Shown here piece by piece: positions 1 through 9,691 of a DNA stretch of 40,684 bases. Source of the DNA: Desertibaculum subflavum (GTDB taxonomy: Bacteria; Pseudomonadota; Alphaproteobacteria; Ferrovibrionales; Ferrovibrionaceae); the NCBI GenBank assembly GCA_003576705.1, contig QOZS01000051.1, positions 1-40,684 of the forward strand. The letters run 5' to 3'. Each line of letters begins with the position of its first letter. Positions within the stretch are counted from its first letter, which is position 1. A program made the translations under genes and the position numbers. The notes under the pieces were generated by a model that was not told the DNA's origin, searched no databases, and saw nothing but the letters and a program-made list of their open reading frames with translations.

Positions 1-42
1 GCCGGCGGTCGCCGCGCGGCGCGCGCCGCCGCCTCGCGACAT
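1..42 (-). CDS. Start of an unidentified downstream gene (partial)
   Basis: Only 14 codons are visible before the window edge. On the minus strand the FecR stop codon overlaps an ATG as TAATG (bases 40-44), and the frame stays open to base 1, reading MSRGGGARRAATAG. A stop/start overlap of this kind is typical of translational coupling and suggests a gene co-transcribed with the FecR gene. No Shine-Dalgarno sequence is visible. Genes following this type of FecR protein often encode CHASE2-domain cyclases, but nothing in these residues shows that. The call rests on the overlap and open frame alone. Confidence 0.35.
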   Translation of the reverse strand, partial: MSRGGGARRAATAG

Positions 43-1412
43 TAGGGCGGCGGCGCCGCCGCCACCCCGGCCGCGCTCAGCGTGTTGGTGCCGTCGGAAA
101 CCGTCAGCCCCACCTTCAGATTGTCGGCGATGCGACCGGTCAGGTTGTTGTTGCGCAGATCGAAGGTGACCGTCGCCTGCTGCCCGGTGCCCAGGAACCC
201 GGCGTTGAAGTTCGCGGGATTGGCCGTGGTCACCACCTTGCTCACCGGTCCCATCTTCGGCGTGTAGTCGCCGCCCTCGTTGTAGACCGGGCCGCTATAG
301 GGCGTGCCGCCGAGCGTGTAGTTGGCGTTGACGTTGAGGTTGAGGGTGCGCATCCCGAAATCGATATTGGCGGAGAAGCCGAAGAAGCCGCTGCCGGATC
401 CGCTGATCACGTTGAAAGTGACCGGATTGAGCGCCAGCGTCACCGTGCCGCTGGTGACGGAGCGCAGCTGCTCATAGCTCGTGATGGTCGCCTGCTGCTG
501 CTGTGCCAGCTGTGCCGGGTCGGGCCCGAGCAGGGGCGGCGGCCGGTTGATCGGCCCGCCGGGGCCGAGGATCGGTGGCGGCGGGCGGCCGGCATCCGGC
601 GACTTCTGCAGCGGCGGCGGGCCGTTCCCGGGCTGGCCCGGCGCCGTCGCCAGTTGCGGGCCCGGCCGGCCTGCGATCGAGGCATTCGACTGCGCCGTGA
701 TGTTGCGCACCCGTTCGGGCGGCAGCAGGACGGGAGGCGTCGGCGGCGCCTGCAGGCCGACCGTGGTGGCGAAGCCGGCGCGTGCGATGCCGACGCTGCC
801 GGCCGCATTACTGACGGTGATGGCGCCGATCGTCGCATTGGCGTCGTTCTCCGGGCCGGGGCCGAGCAGCACGATCTCGGATTCGAGCGGGCCGACCAGG
901 CCGGCCACGATGGTGCCACGGATGCCGATGGTGGCCTGCGGCACCCGCACGTTCATGCGCTTCGGGTCCTTGGCGGCGACGCGCCCGGTGATGAAGCGGA
1001 ACGCGCCTTTGCCGATCGTCGCTGCGACCGAGCCCGCATCGGTCGACGGATCGAACACGAACTCGTCGACCGTCATCTCGGCATCCGGACCGATGGAGAA
1101 CACCGTCTCGTCCAGCAACATGATCTGCAGGCCGGATGCCGGCCCGCTGCGGATGCGGTCGCCAAGTCGAATCGGGTCGCCGCTCCTGGCGATCTGGCCG
1201 ATGGCATCGGCAGGCAGGTCGTGCGGCGCGAGACGCACCTCGCCGCGCACCGCGCCGGCGACGCCGATCCGCTGGCCGAGCGCGCGGGCAGGGGCAGTCT
1301 GTGTCGCCTGCGCCAGCTGAACCGCCGAAGCGGGCGAGCCCTGCGCGGCCGCCGGGGTGGACGGGGCCAGCGCGACGAGCGCGATGAGAACGACGAAATC
1401 CTGCGAGCGCAT
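42..1412 (-). CDS. FecR-domain exported protein
   Basis: Predicted exported protein of 456 residues. Residues 1-24 form a signal peptide ending in PAAAQ. Residues about 60-200 form a FecR-type domain: it contains the RLGDRIRSG and LLDETVFSIGPDAEMTVDEF segments and ends in VRVPQATIGIRGTIV, the FecR hallmark found in many alphaproteobacterial periplasmic proteins. Residues about 220-305 are a Pro/Gly-rich linker, and the rest is a beta-rich C-terminal region with many Asn, Thr and Gly, probably a barrel or adhesin-like fold. It lies 55 bp downstream of dnaJ on the same strand and its stop overlaps the start of the next gene. The ligand is unknown. It is not the sigma-regulator FecR of iron uptake, because it has a signal peptide and no N-terminal anti-sigma region. 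Confidence 0.8.
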   Translation of the reverse strand: MRSQDFVVLIALVALAPSTPAAAQGSPASAVQLAQATQTAPARALGQRIGVAGAVRGEVRLAPHDLPADAIGQIARSGDPIRLGDRIRSGPASGLQIMLLDETVFSIGPDAEMTVDEFVFDPSTDAGSVAATIGKGAFRFITGRVAAKDPKRMNVRVPQATIGIRGTIVAGLVGPLESEIVLLGPGPENDANATIGAITVSNAAGSVGIARAGFATTVGLQAPPTPPVLLPPERVRNITAQSNASIAGRPGPQLATAPGQPGNGPPPLQKSPDAGRPPPPILGPGGPINRPPPLLGPDPAQLAQQQQATITSYEQLRSVTSGTVTLALNPVTFNVISGSGSGFFGFSANIDFGMRTLNLNVNANYTLGGTPYSGPVYNEGGDYTPKMGPVSKVVTTANPANFNAGFLGTGQQATVTFDLRNNNLTGRIADNLKVGLTVSDGTNTLSAAGVAAAPPP

Positions 1413-1415
1413 GGT

Positions 1416-1438
1416 CCCCGAACCCTGTGGCTTCGGGG
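1416..1438 (-). other. Hairpin just upstream of the FecR start
   Basis: Seven-base arms CCCCGAA (1416-1422) and TTCGGGG (1432-1438) are separated by nine bases. On the minus strand the second arm ends four bases before the ATG and contains the only G-rich stretch that could serve as a ribosome binding site, so folding would mask it. There is no T-run, so it is not a canonical terminator for dnaJ. Confidence 0.35.
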
Positions 1439-1467
1439 ATGCTAGGCGTCACATGGTTAACGCGGCG

Positions 1468-2598
1468 TCACTCGCGCAGGTCGTCCCAGAATTCCTTGAC
1501 CTTGGCGAAGAAGCCTTCGGATTCCGGCTGGTTCTCCTTGGATCCCGCCTTCTGGAATTCCTCCAGCAGCTCCTTCTGCCGTTTGGAGAGCTTGACCGGC
1601 GTCTCGACCATGACCTGGACGAACATGTCGCCGTGGCCGTGCCCGCGCATCACCGGCATGCCCTTGCCCTTGAGGCGGAACTGCTGGCCGGTCTGCGTAC
1701 CGGCGGCGACTGCCACCTTGGCGCGGGAGCCGTCGAGCGTCGGCACCTCGATATTGCCGCCGAGCGCCGCCGTCACCATGCTGATCGGCGCCCGGCAGTA
1801 GACGTTGAGCCCTTCGCGCCGGAAGAAGCGGTGCGGCGCGATGGCGAGGAAGATGTAGAGATCGCCGGGGGGGCCGCCGCGCAAACCGGCTTCACCTTCG
1901 CCGCCGAGGCGGATGCGCGTGCCGTCCTCGACGCCGGCCGGCACGTTGACCGCCAGCGTCTTCTCCTTGTGCACGCGGCCCGCGCCGGAGCAGACGCGGC
2001 ATGGGTTTTCGATCACCCGGCCCACGCCGCCGCAGGTCGGGCAGCTGCGCTCGATGGTGAAGAAACCCTGCTGGGCGCGGATCTTGCCGTGGCCGTGGCA
2101 GGTGCCGCAGGGCTTCGGCTTGGCATCGCCGGCCGCGCCGGAACCGTTGCAGGTCTCGCAGGTGACCGAGGTCGGCACCCGGATCTTCGCGCTGCTGCCC
2201 TTGAAGGCGTCCTCCAGGCTGATCTCCAGGTTGTAGCGCAGATCGGCGCCGCGGGTCGCCGACTGGCCGCCGCCGCGGCGGCCGCCCATGAACTCGCCGA
2301 ATAGGTCGTCGAACACGTCGGCGAAGGTCGAGGTGAAGTCGAAGCCGCGCGCGCCGGCACCACCCATCCCGCCCTCGAAGGCGGCGTGGCCGAAGCGATC
2401 GTAGGCGGCGCGCTTCTGGTCGTCCTTCAGGACGTCATAGGCCTCGTTCAGTTCCTTGAACTTCTGCTCGGCTTCCTTGTTGTTCGGGTTACGGTCGGGA
2501 TGGCATTTCATCGCCTCCTTGCGGAAGGCGCGCTTCATCGCCTCCGCATCCGCATCGCGGGCGACCCCTAGAATTTCGTAGTAGTCACGCTTAGCCAT
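1468..2598 (-). CDS. dnaJ: Chaperone DnaJ
   Basis: Type I Hsp40 co-chaperone of 376 residues that stimulates DnaK ATPase and delivers unfolded protein. The J-domain is at residues 1-70 (MAKRDYYEILGV start, HPDRN motif). A Gly/Phe-rich linker containing GGMGGAGARGFDF follows, then four CxxCxGxG zinc repeats (CETCNGSG, CGTCHGHG, CPTCGGVG, CRVCSGAG) and the C-terminal substrate-binding domains. ATG at 2598 is preferred over an in-frame GTG one codon upstream because it gives the standard MAKRDYYE start and sits six bases after GAGGGG. The gene lies downstream of dnaK, as in most alphaproteobacteria. Length and all motifs are normal. Confidence 0.98.
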   Translation of the reverse strand: MAKRDYYEILGVARDADAEAMKRAFRKEAMKCHPDRNPNNKEAEQKFKELNEAYDVLKDDQKRAAYDRFGHAAFEGGMGGAGARGFDFTSTFADVFDDLFGEFMGGRRGGGQSATRGADLRYNLEISLEDAFKGSSAKIRVPTSVTCETCNGSGAAGDAKPKPCGTCHGHGKIRAQQGFFTIERSCPTCGGVGRVIENPCRVCSGAGRVHKEKTLAVNVPAGVEDGTRIRLGGEGEAGLRGGPPGDLYIFLAIAPHRFFRREGLNVYCRAPISMVTAALGGNIEVPTLDGSRAKVAVAAGTQTGQQFRLKGKGMPVMRGHGHGDMFVQVMVETPVKLSKRQKELLEEFQKAGSKENQPESEGFFAKVKEFWDDLRE

Positions 2599-2614
2599 CA
2601 CGAGCCCCTCGACG

Positions 2615-2645
2615 AAGCGGCGGCGCCCGGTGGGTGCCGCCGCTT
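2615..2645 (-). other. dnaK-dnaJ intercistronic hairpin
   Basis: A perfect 10-bp inverted repeat (AAGCGGCGGC at 2615-2624, GCCGCCGCTT at 2636-2645) lies between the dnaK stop and the dnaJ ribosome binding site. No T-tract follows on the minus strand, so complete termination is unlikely. A 3'-end stabiliser or partial attenuator that keeps DnaJ below DnaK fits better. Confidence 0.5.
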
Positions 2646-2664
2646 GTCGTCATGGCCTGCCGCC

Positions 2665-4602
<1,938 letters not shown>

Positions 4603-4708
4603 GTTGTCCGCTCCTTGCTGCGGCAGTCCCGGCCGGCCCGAACCCGGCACCAGGCGGAACCCCGCGGAATTCCCAGTCCAGCGACTGGCCATTGACGAAG
4701 TTGTGCGG

Positions 4709-4737
4709 GATATAGGAAGGGCTTACGCCGCCCGCAA
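4709..4737 (-). promoter_or_regulatory. Candidate dnaK promoter
   Basis: On the minus strand TTGCGG (4732-4737) and TATATC (4709-4714) are separated by 17 bases. The extended reading GTTGCGG-N15-CCTATAT also resembles a heat-shock sigma-32 promoter. It would give a leader of about 100 bases before the dnaK ATG. No CIRCE element (TTAGCACTC-N9-GAGTGCTAA) is present. The heat-shock assignment is inference. Confidence 0.45.
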
Positions 4738-4860
4738 CCGCCCCGCCACAAATTTTCCGGCCGCCGGATTTCTTAGTCCGAGTCGGAGGTTATGGCACGC
4801 GCCCCGGACGCTCGACGAGCCCGCTCGCCGCCTTCTATTTGCGTCAGGCGGGAGGTCGGA

Positions 4861-7800
4861 TCAGGCGGCCGGCATGCCCGGCGGATGGTCGGCGTCGCGC
4901 AGCACGACGTAGATCGCGGGAATGACCAGCACGGTCAGCAGCGTCGAGGAGGCAAGGCCGAACAAAAGCGAGATCGCGAGGCCCTGGAAGATAGGGTCGA
5001 GCAGGATGGTCGCCGCGCCGATCATCGCCGCCAGCGCGGTCAGCAGGATCGGCTTGAAGCGGACCGCGCCGGCCTCCAGCAGGATTTCTCGCAGAGTCTT
5101 CTCGCCGGTCGCACCGTGGCGGATGAAATCGACCAGCAGGATCGAGTTGCGCACGATGATGCCGGCCAGCGCGATGAAGCCGATCATCGAGGTGGCGGTA
5201 AAGGGGGCGTTGAACAGCCAGTGCCCCGTCACGATGCCGATCAGGGTGAGCGGGATCGGCGTCAGGATGACGAGCGGCAGGCGGAAGCTGCCGAACTGCG
5301 CCACCACCAGGACATAGATCGCCAGGATGGCGGCGCCGAAAGCGGCGCCCATGTCGCGGAAGGTGACATAGGTGATCTCCCATTCGCCGTCCCACAGCAG
5401 CGTCGGCCGGGCCTCGTCGGCCGGCTGGCCGTGCAGGGCGATGGCCGGCTTGGGCAGAGCGCCCCAGTCGTGCCGGTCGATCAGGTCGGCGACATCGATC
5501 ATGCCGTAGATCGGCGCCTCGAAAGCGCCGGCAAGCTCCGCCATCACCATGTCGGCGAATTGTCCGTTGCGCCGGAAGATGGTGGCGGATCCGAGCTCGC
5601 GGCTGACGCGCACGACATCGCCGAGCTCGACCACCGCGCGGTCGCCGGGCAGGGCGTTGGCGGGCACCGGCGTGGTGGCGAGGCGCTCGGTCCAGGCAAG
5701 GTCGGCTTTCGGCAGGCGGATCGAGATCTCGATCGGATTGCGCCCTGCGCCGCGATGCGAGTACCCGACCGGAATGCCGCCGAACAGCGCCTGCACGGTG
5801 TCGTACACGTCGCGCTGCTCGACGCGGAAGAATTCCAGCCGGTCCTGGTCGATCGACAGGCGAAGCCGCGGCGCCGGGCGGCCGATCGAATCGTCGACAT
5901 CGACGATATAGGGGACCTGCGCGAAGACCTTTTTCAGTTCGGCCACCACGGCCTGGCGTGTCGCCGCGTCGGGCCCGTAGATCTCGGCCAGCAAGGTTGC
6001 CAGCACCGGCGGTCCCGGCGGCACCTCGACCACCTTGATCACCGTGCCGTCGGGCGCCGCAAGCCCGGCGAGGCGCCGGCGCAGGTCCAGCGCCACGTCG
6101 TGGCTGGCGCGGCTGCGCTGGTCCTTCGGTGCGAGGTTCAGCTGCAACTCGCCCAACTCGGGCGATTGCCGGAGGTAGTAGTGCCGCACCAGGCCGTTGA
6201 AGTTGAACGGCGCCGGCGTGCCGGCATAGGCCTGGATCGAGCGCAACTCGGGGATCTGCCGCGCGATCTCGGCGGCGGCGAACAGCACCCGCTCGGTCGC
6301 TTCCAGGCTCTCGCCCTCGGGCAGATCGACCACGACCTGCAACTCCGACTTGTTGTCGAAGGGCAGCAGCTTCACCGTGACGCCCTTGGTCGCGAACAGC
6401 GTGCAGGCGGCGATGGTCGCGCCGCCCACGGCGAGCAGGAAGATCCAGGCGCGCAGGCGGGATCGCACGATCGGCGTCGCAACCCGGCGGTAGAGCCGCC
6501 CAAGAAGGCCGCCGTCGTGGCCGTGGCCTTCTGCGGCCGTCGCCTCGCCCCGCGGGGCCAGCTTCAGCATCAGCCAGGGCGCCACGACGACCGCGACGAA
6601 AAACGAGAACAGCATCGCCGCCGAGGCGTTGGCCGGGATCGGCGCCATGTAGGGGCCCATCAGCCCCGACACGAAAAGCATCGGCAGCAGCGCGGCCACC
6701 ACGGTCAGGGTCGCCACGATGGTCGGATTGCCGACCTCCGCCACCGCCTCGACCGCCGCCTGCAGGCGCGAGCGGCCGTCGCGCATCGCCCAGTGGCGGG
6801 CGATGTTCTCCACCACCACGATGGCGTCGTCGACCAGGATGCCGATGGCGAAGATCAGCGCGAACAGGCTGACGCGGTTGATCGTGTAGCCCATCAGGTT
6901 GGCGGCGAACATGGTGAGCAGGATGGTGGTCGGGATCACCACCAGGGTCACCACGGCCTCGCGCCAGCCCACCGCCACGGCGATCAGGAGCACGATCGAG
7001 ATTGTCGCCAGGCCGAGATGGAACAGCAGCTCGTTGGCTTTGTCGTTCGCCGTCTCGCCGTAGTCGCGCGTCACCGTCACCACGATCCCGTCCGGGATCA
7101 GCGGTCCTTTCAGGCTCTCCACCCGGTGCAGGATGCTTTCGGCCACGACCACCGCGTTGGCGCCGGCCCGCTTGGCAAGGGCAAGGCTGACCGCCGGCGT
7201 CCGCCGCCACGCACCGCCCGCCTCCGGCATCTCGGTCCAGACGCGGTGCTCCTCGGGGCTCGGCCCGACCACCACACGGGCCACGTCGCGTACGTAGACC
7301 GGCCGGCCGTCGCGGGTAGTGAGCAGCAACAGGCCGATATCCGGCACGCCCTGCAACGTCTGGCCGGACACCACCATGCGCGCCCCGCCCTCATCGCGTA
7401 CCCGTCCCGCCAGGAATGAGCGGTTGGCATCGCGCACCTTGGCGACCAGCTGCTGCAGGGTGACGCCATGCAGCGCCAGCTTCTCCGGCTCCGGCTCGAC
7501 CCGGATCTGCTCCGGCCGGCCGCCGGCGATATAGCTGAGGCCCACATCGTCGACCTTGATCAGCTCGGCGCGCAGCTCGTCGGCGAGCTGATAAAGGTCC
7601 TTGTCCGACCAGCGATCCGCCAGATCCGGCCGCGGCGACAGCGTCAAAACCACGACGGCGACATCGTTGATGCCGCGACCGACGATCAGCGGCTCGGGGA
7701 TGCCGACCGGAATGCGATCGAAATTCGCTCGGATCTTCTCGTGCACGCGCAGGATCGCGTCATCGGCATCGGTGCCGACGATGAAGCGCGCTGTCACCAT

Positions 7801-8082
7801 CACCCGGTCGTCGACCGTCTGGCTGTAGACGTGCTCGACGCCGTCGATGCCCTTGACGACGGTCTCCAGCGGCTTGGTGACCAGCTCGACCGCATCCGGC
7901 GCCTTCAGGCCGTCGGCGCGGATATGGATGTCCACCATCGGCACGCTGATCTGCGGCTCTTCCTCGCGCGGAATCAGGGCGAGCGCGATCAGGCCGAAGA
8001 CGATGCTGGCGATCAGCAGAAGCGGGGTGAGCGGCGAGCGGATGCTGGCCTGCGTCAGCCGGCCGGACAGGCCGAGCTTCAT
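4861..8082 (-). CDS. RND efflux pump inner-membrane permease
   Basis: Proton-driven AcrB-family transporter of 1073 residues, the inner-membrane engine of a tripartite pump. It has the two-fold RND layout: TM1 (LTPLLLIASIVFGLIALALIP), a large periplasmic loop, TM2-7, a second loop and TM8-12. TM4 carries the paired aspartates of the proton relay in FAIGILVDDAIVVVENIARH, and TM5-6 region residues follow normally. The ATG overlaps the adaptor stop as ATGA (8079-8082), so it is translationally coupled and last in the regulator-adaptor-permease operon. The family covers drug, solvent and metal exporters. No CusA-type methionine cluster was noticed, so a small organic or sulfur-derived substrate is more likely than copper; that is inference. 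No TolC-like gene is adjacent. Confidence 0.95.
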   Translation of the reverse strand: MKLGLSGRLTQASIRSPLTPLLLIASIVFGLIALALIPREEEPQISVPMVDIHIRADGLKAPDAVELVTKPLETVVKGIDGVEHVYSQTVDDRVMVTARFIVGTDADDAILRVHEKIRANFDRIPVGIPEPLIVGRGINDVAVVVLTLSPRPDLADRWSDKDLYQLADELRAELIKVDDVGLSYIAGGRPEQIRVEPEPEKLALHGVTLQQLVAKVRDANRSFLAGRVRDEGGARMVVSGQTLQGVPDIGLLLLTTRDGRPVYVRDVARVVVGPSPEEHRVWTEMPEAGGAWRRTPAVSLALAKRAGANAVVVAESILHRVESLKGPLIPDGIVVTVTRDYGETANDKANELLFHLGLATISIVLLIAVAVGWREAVVTLVVIPTTILLTMFAANLMGYTINRVSLFALIFAIGILVDDAIVVVENIARHWAMRDGRSRLQAAVEAVAEVGNPTIVATLTVVAALLPMLFVSGLMGPYMAPIPANASAAMLFSFFVAVVVAPWLMLKLAPRGEATAAEGHGHDGGLLGRLYRRVATPIVRSRLRAWIFLLAVGGATIAACTLFATKGVTVKLLPFDNKSELQVVVDLPEGESLEATERVLFAAAEIARQIPELRSIQAYAGTPAPFNFNGLVRHYYLRQSPELGELQLNLAPKDQRSRASHDVALDLRRRLAGLAAPDGTVIKVVEVPPGPPVLATLLAEIYGPDAATRQAVVAELKKVFAQVPYIVDVDDSIGRPAPRLRLSIDQDRLEFFRVEQRDVYDTVQALFGGIPVGYSHRGAGRNPIEISIRLPKADLAWTERLATTPVPANALPGDRAVVELGDVVRVSRELGSATIFRRNGQFADMVMAELAGAFEAPIYGMIDVADLIDRHDWGALPKPAIALHGQPADEARPTLLWDGEWEITYVTFRDMGAAFGAAILAIYVLVVAQFGSFRLPLVILTPIPLTLIGIVTGHWLFNAPFTATSMIGFIALAGIIVRNSILLVDFIRHGATGEKTLREILLEAGAVRFKPILLTALAAMIGAATILLDPIFQGLAISLLFGLASSTLLTVLVIPAIYVVLRDADHPPGMPAA

Positions 8083-9053
8083 GGCCGCACCAGGACGTCG
8101 CCATCGCTCAGGCCGGACAGGATCTCGACGCCGTCGGCCATATCGGGCCGGGGCAGCGGCCCGCCGCGCTGCACCGGCACGTCGGCGACGCCGTCGCCGC
8201 GCTTGATCCGCGCATAGTCGATGCCGAACCGCGTGACGAGAAAGGCGGCTGGTACGACATGCGTCGTGCGCTCCCCGCCCGACACCCAGACGCGCACGCG
8301 CTCACCGACGAAATAGTCGCCGAGGCCCGGCACCTCCGCATCGGCCACCACGCGGCCATCCTCGATCTGCGGATAGACCAGGCGGACGCGACCCTCGCGC
8401 TGTTCGGCGCCGTCGAGGCGCACCGGGTCGCCGGTCTTGAGGAAACGGGCATGCCGCTCCGGCACGCGGAGCCGCAGCACGTAATCTCGCTCCGCAATCA
8501 TCGCCACCGTCTCGCCCGGCAGGATCACCGAGCGCGTGGTCACCGGAACGGCCAGCACGACGCCGGAGGCCGGCGCCAGCACATCGCCCTCGCCCAGTTG
8601 CTGCCGAACGACGGAGCGGTCGGCGATCCGGGCCTTCAGCGCGCCGCTCGCCACCTGGCTGGCGGTGCGCGCCTCGTCCAGCCGCGCCTTGGGAATGGTG
8701 CCGCGGCCAAACAGGTCCTCGGCGCGATTGAGGCTGGTCTGCGCCTGGGCGAGCTGGGCTTCCAGGGCGGCAATCTGCGCGTCCAGCGCGCGCAGCTGCA
8801 GCACCAGCTTCTCGTCGCCGATGGCGGCGATCACCTGGCCGCGCTCGACATGCTGGCCTTCATCGACCTTCAGCTCGGCCACCGAACCGCCGATGCGGGC
8901 GCGCGCCGGCACCACGTTGACGCTCTCGACGGTGGCGAACACCGCCTTCTGGTCGCTCACCTTGACGGGCGCGATCTGCAACGTATCGGCGGCGCGTGCC
9001 GGCAGCGTCGCCAGCAGGAGCAGGGCGGCGGTCGCCGCCAATCGGCCATTCAT
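8079..9053 (-). CDS. RND efflux periplasmic adaptor (membrane fusion protein)
   Basis: Adaptor of 324 residues that bridges the permease to an outer-membrane channel. The signal peptide (residues 1-22, ending in PARAA) is followed by the first half of a lipoyl/barrel-sandwich domain. A helical hairpin comes next (LRALDAQIAALEAQL through to SGALKARIADRSVV), then the second lipoyl half (GDVLAPASGVVLAV), a beta-barrel and a C-terminal domain. ATG 9053 is chosen because it gives a clean signal peptide and overlaps the upstream regulator stop as ATGA (9050-9053). A longer open frame runs upstream but has no such peptide. Lack of a lipobox cysteine suggests a soluble periplasmic form. Coupling on both sides makes this one operon with the regulator and permease. 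Confidence 0.92.
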   Translation of the reverse strand: MNGRLAATAALLLLATLPARAADTLQIAPVKVSDQKAVFATVESVNVVPARARIGGSVAELKVDEGQHVERGQVIAAIGDEKLVLQLRALDAQIAALEAQLAQAQTSLNRAEDLFGRGTIPKARLDEARTASQVASGALKARIADRSVVRQQLGEGDVLAPASGVVLAVPVTTRSVILPGETVAMIAERDYVLRLRVPERHARFLKTGDPVRLDGAEQREGRVRLVYPQIEDGRVVADAEVPGLGDYFVGERVRVWVSGGERTTHVVPAAFLVTRFGIDYARIKRGDGVADVPVQRGGPLPRPDMADGVEILSGLSDGDVLVRP

Positions 9054-9373
9054 CGGGCATCTCCCGGCGCGTCGGCGCCGCAGAAGGACTGATAGAGCGC
9101 GGTGAGAACGGCTCGGGCGGGCTCGCTCGCCACCGAGTACCAGACGGTCTGTCCGTCGCGGCGGGCACTGACCAGGCCGTCCTTCCGCAACAGCGCCAAG
9201 TGTTGCGAAGTCGTCGAATCGCGAAGGTCCAGAGCGGACGCCAAGTCGCCGACCGAGCGTTCGCCGTCGATCAGCTGGCACAGGATCATCAGCCGGTGCC
9301 GGTTGGCGAGGCTGCGCAGGAAGTCGCTGGCGCGGTCGGCAGTGGCATGCATGCGGCTGGCATCTATTTTCAT
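9050..9373 (-). CDS. ArsR-family repressor, SqrR/BigR/YgaV-like
   Basis: Winged-helix repressor of 107 residues. The recognition region reads STTSQHLALLRKDGLVSARRDGQTVWYSV, typical of the family. Two cysteines stand out: Cys32 in RLMILCQL and Cys98 in YQSFCG, 66 residues apart. That arrangement matches persulfide-sensing SqrR/BigR/YgaV proteins, where the pair forms a polysulfide bridge that releases DNA. The ArsR metal-box CVC motif is absent. Start ATG 9373 fits the promoter geometry: the predicted transcription start falls one or two bases upstream, so the message is probably leaderless. The stop overlaps the adaptor start as ATGA. It heads the efflux operon and diverges from a YgaP-type gene. 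Reactive sulfur sensing is inference from the cysteine spacing and neighbour. Confidence 0.9.
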   Translation of the reverse strand: MKIDASRMHATADRASDFLRSLANRHRLMILCQLIDGERSVGDLASALDLRDSTTSQHLALLRKDGLVSARRDGQTVWYSVASEPARAVLTALYQSFCGADAPGDAR

Positions 9374-9375
9374 AC

Positions 9376-9404
9376 TTGCGTAGATACGAAGGTACGCATA
9401 TATT
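9376..9404 (+). promoter_or_regulatory. Rightward promoter of the YgaP-type gene
   Basis: TTGCGT (9376-9381), a 17-base spacer and TATATT (9399-9404), almost superimposed on the leftward promoter. It would start transcription near 9411 and leave a leader of roughly 75 bases before the ATG at 9488. Confidence 0.5.
9377..9398. promoter_or_regulatory. Operator shared by the efflux divergon
   Basis: Inverted repeat TGCGTA (9377-9382) and TACGCA (9393-9398) with ten bases between the arms; a few outer bases also pair. It lies inside the spacer and over the -10 of the leftward promoter, and over the -35 and spacer of the rightward one, so one bound repressor would block both. Confidence 0.6.
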
Positions 9405-9409
9405 GTCAA
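9381..9409 (-). promoter_or_regulatory. Promoter of the ArsR-efflux operon
   Basis: On the minus strand a perfect TTGACA (9404-9409), a 17-base spacer and TATCTA (9381-9386). The transcription start would be near 9374-9375, giving a 5' leader of at most two bases before the ATG at 9373. Confidence 0.65.
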
Positions 9410-9487
9410 TACCAAACCATGGAACTCCCTGCGGCACCGGCATTGACCTGCCTCAGTCCGCGTCAGGGATCTGGAAGGAGCAGTCTC

Positions 9488-9691
9488 ATGTGTCTCGATA
9501 AAGCCGTGCTCGGCTTCGCCGGAATCGTCGTCCTGATCAGCCTGGCGCTCGGCTGGTATGTCAGCCCCTATTTCTTCCTGCTGACCGCCTTTGCCGGCGT
9601 GAACATGCTGCAGGCGAGCTTCACCGGCTTCTGCCCGGCGGCCATCGTCTTCAAGAAGCTCGGCGCCAGGCCCGGCAACGCGTTCAGCTGA
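9488..9691 (+). CDS. YgaP-type inner-membrane protein (DUF2892)
   Basis: Small membrane protein of 67 residues. Two hydrophobic segments (about residues 6-24 and 27-45) are followed by the family signature FTGFCPAAIVFKKLGA, which carries a conserved cysteine. In Escherichia coli the same domain forms the membrane part of YgaP, a rhodanese that handles persulfide sulfur, and ygaP is regulated by YgaV, a relative of the repressor encoded next door. Here the rhodanese domain is absent. GGAAGGAG precedes the ATG by six bases. The 3' end overlaps the convergent HAD gene by eight bases. A role in sulfur transfer or tolerance is inferred from context. Confidence 0.85.
   Translation: MCLDKAVLGFAGIVVLISLALGWYVSPYFFLLTAFAGVNMLQASFTGFCPAAIVFKKLGARPGNAFS

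Noticed and set aside
4603..4860. CIRCE element upstream of dnaK
   Set aside because: No TTAGCACTC/GAGTGCTAA arms were found.
4792..7419. An 875-residue open frame opposite the RND permease
   Set aside because: It is a GC-bias shadow rich in His, Arg, Asp and Gln; the opposite strand encodes an unmistakable RND protein.
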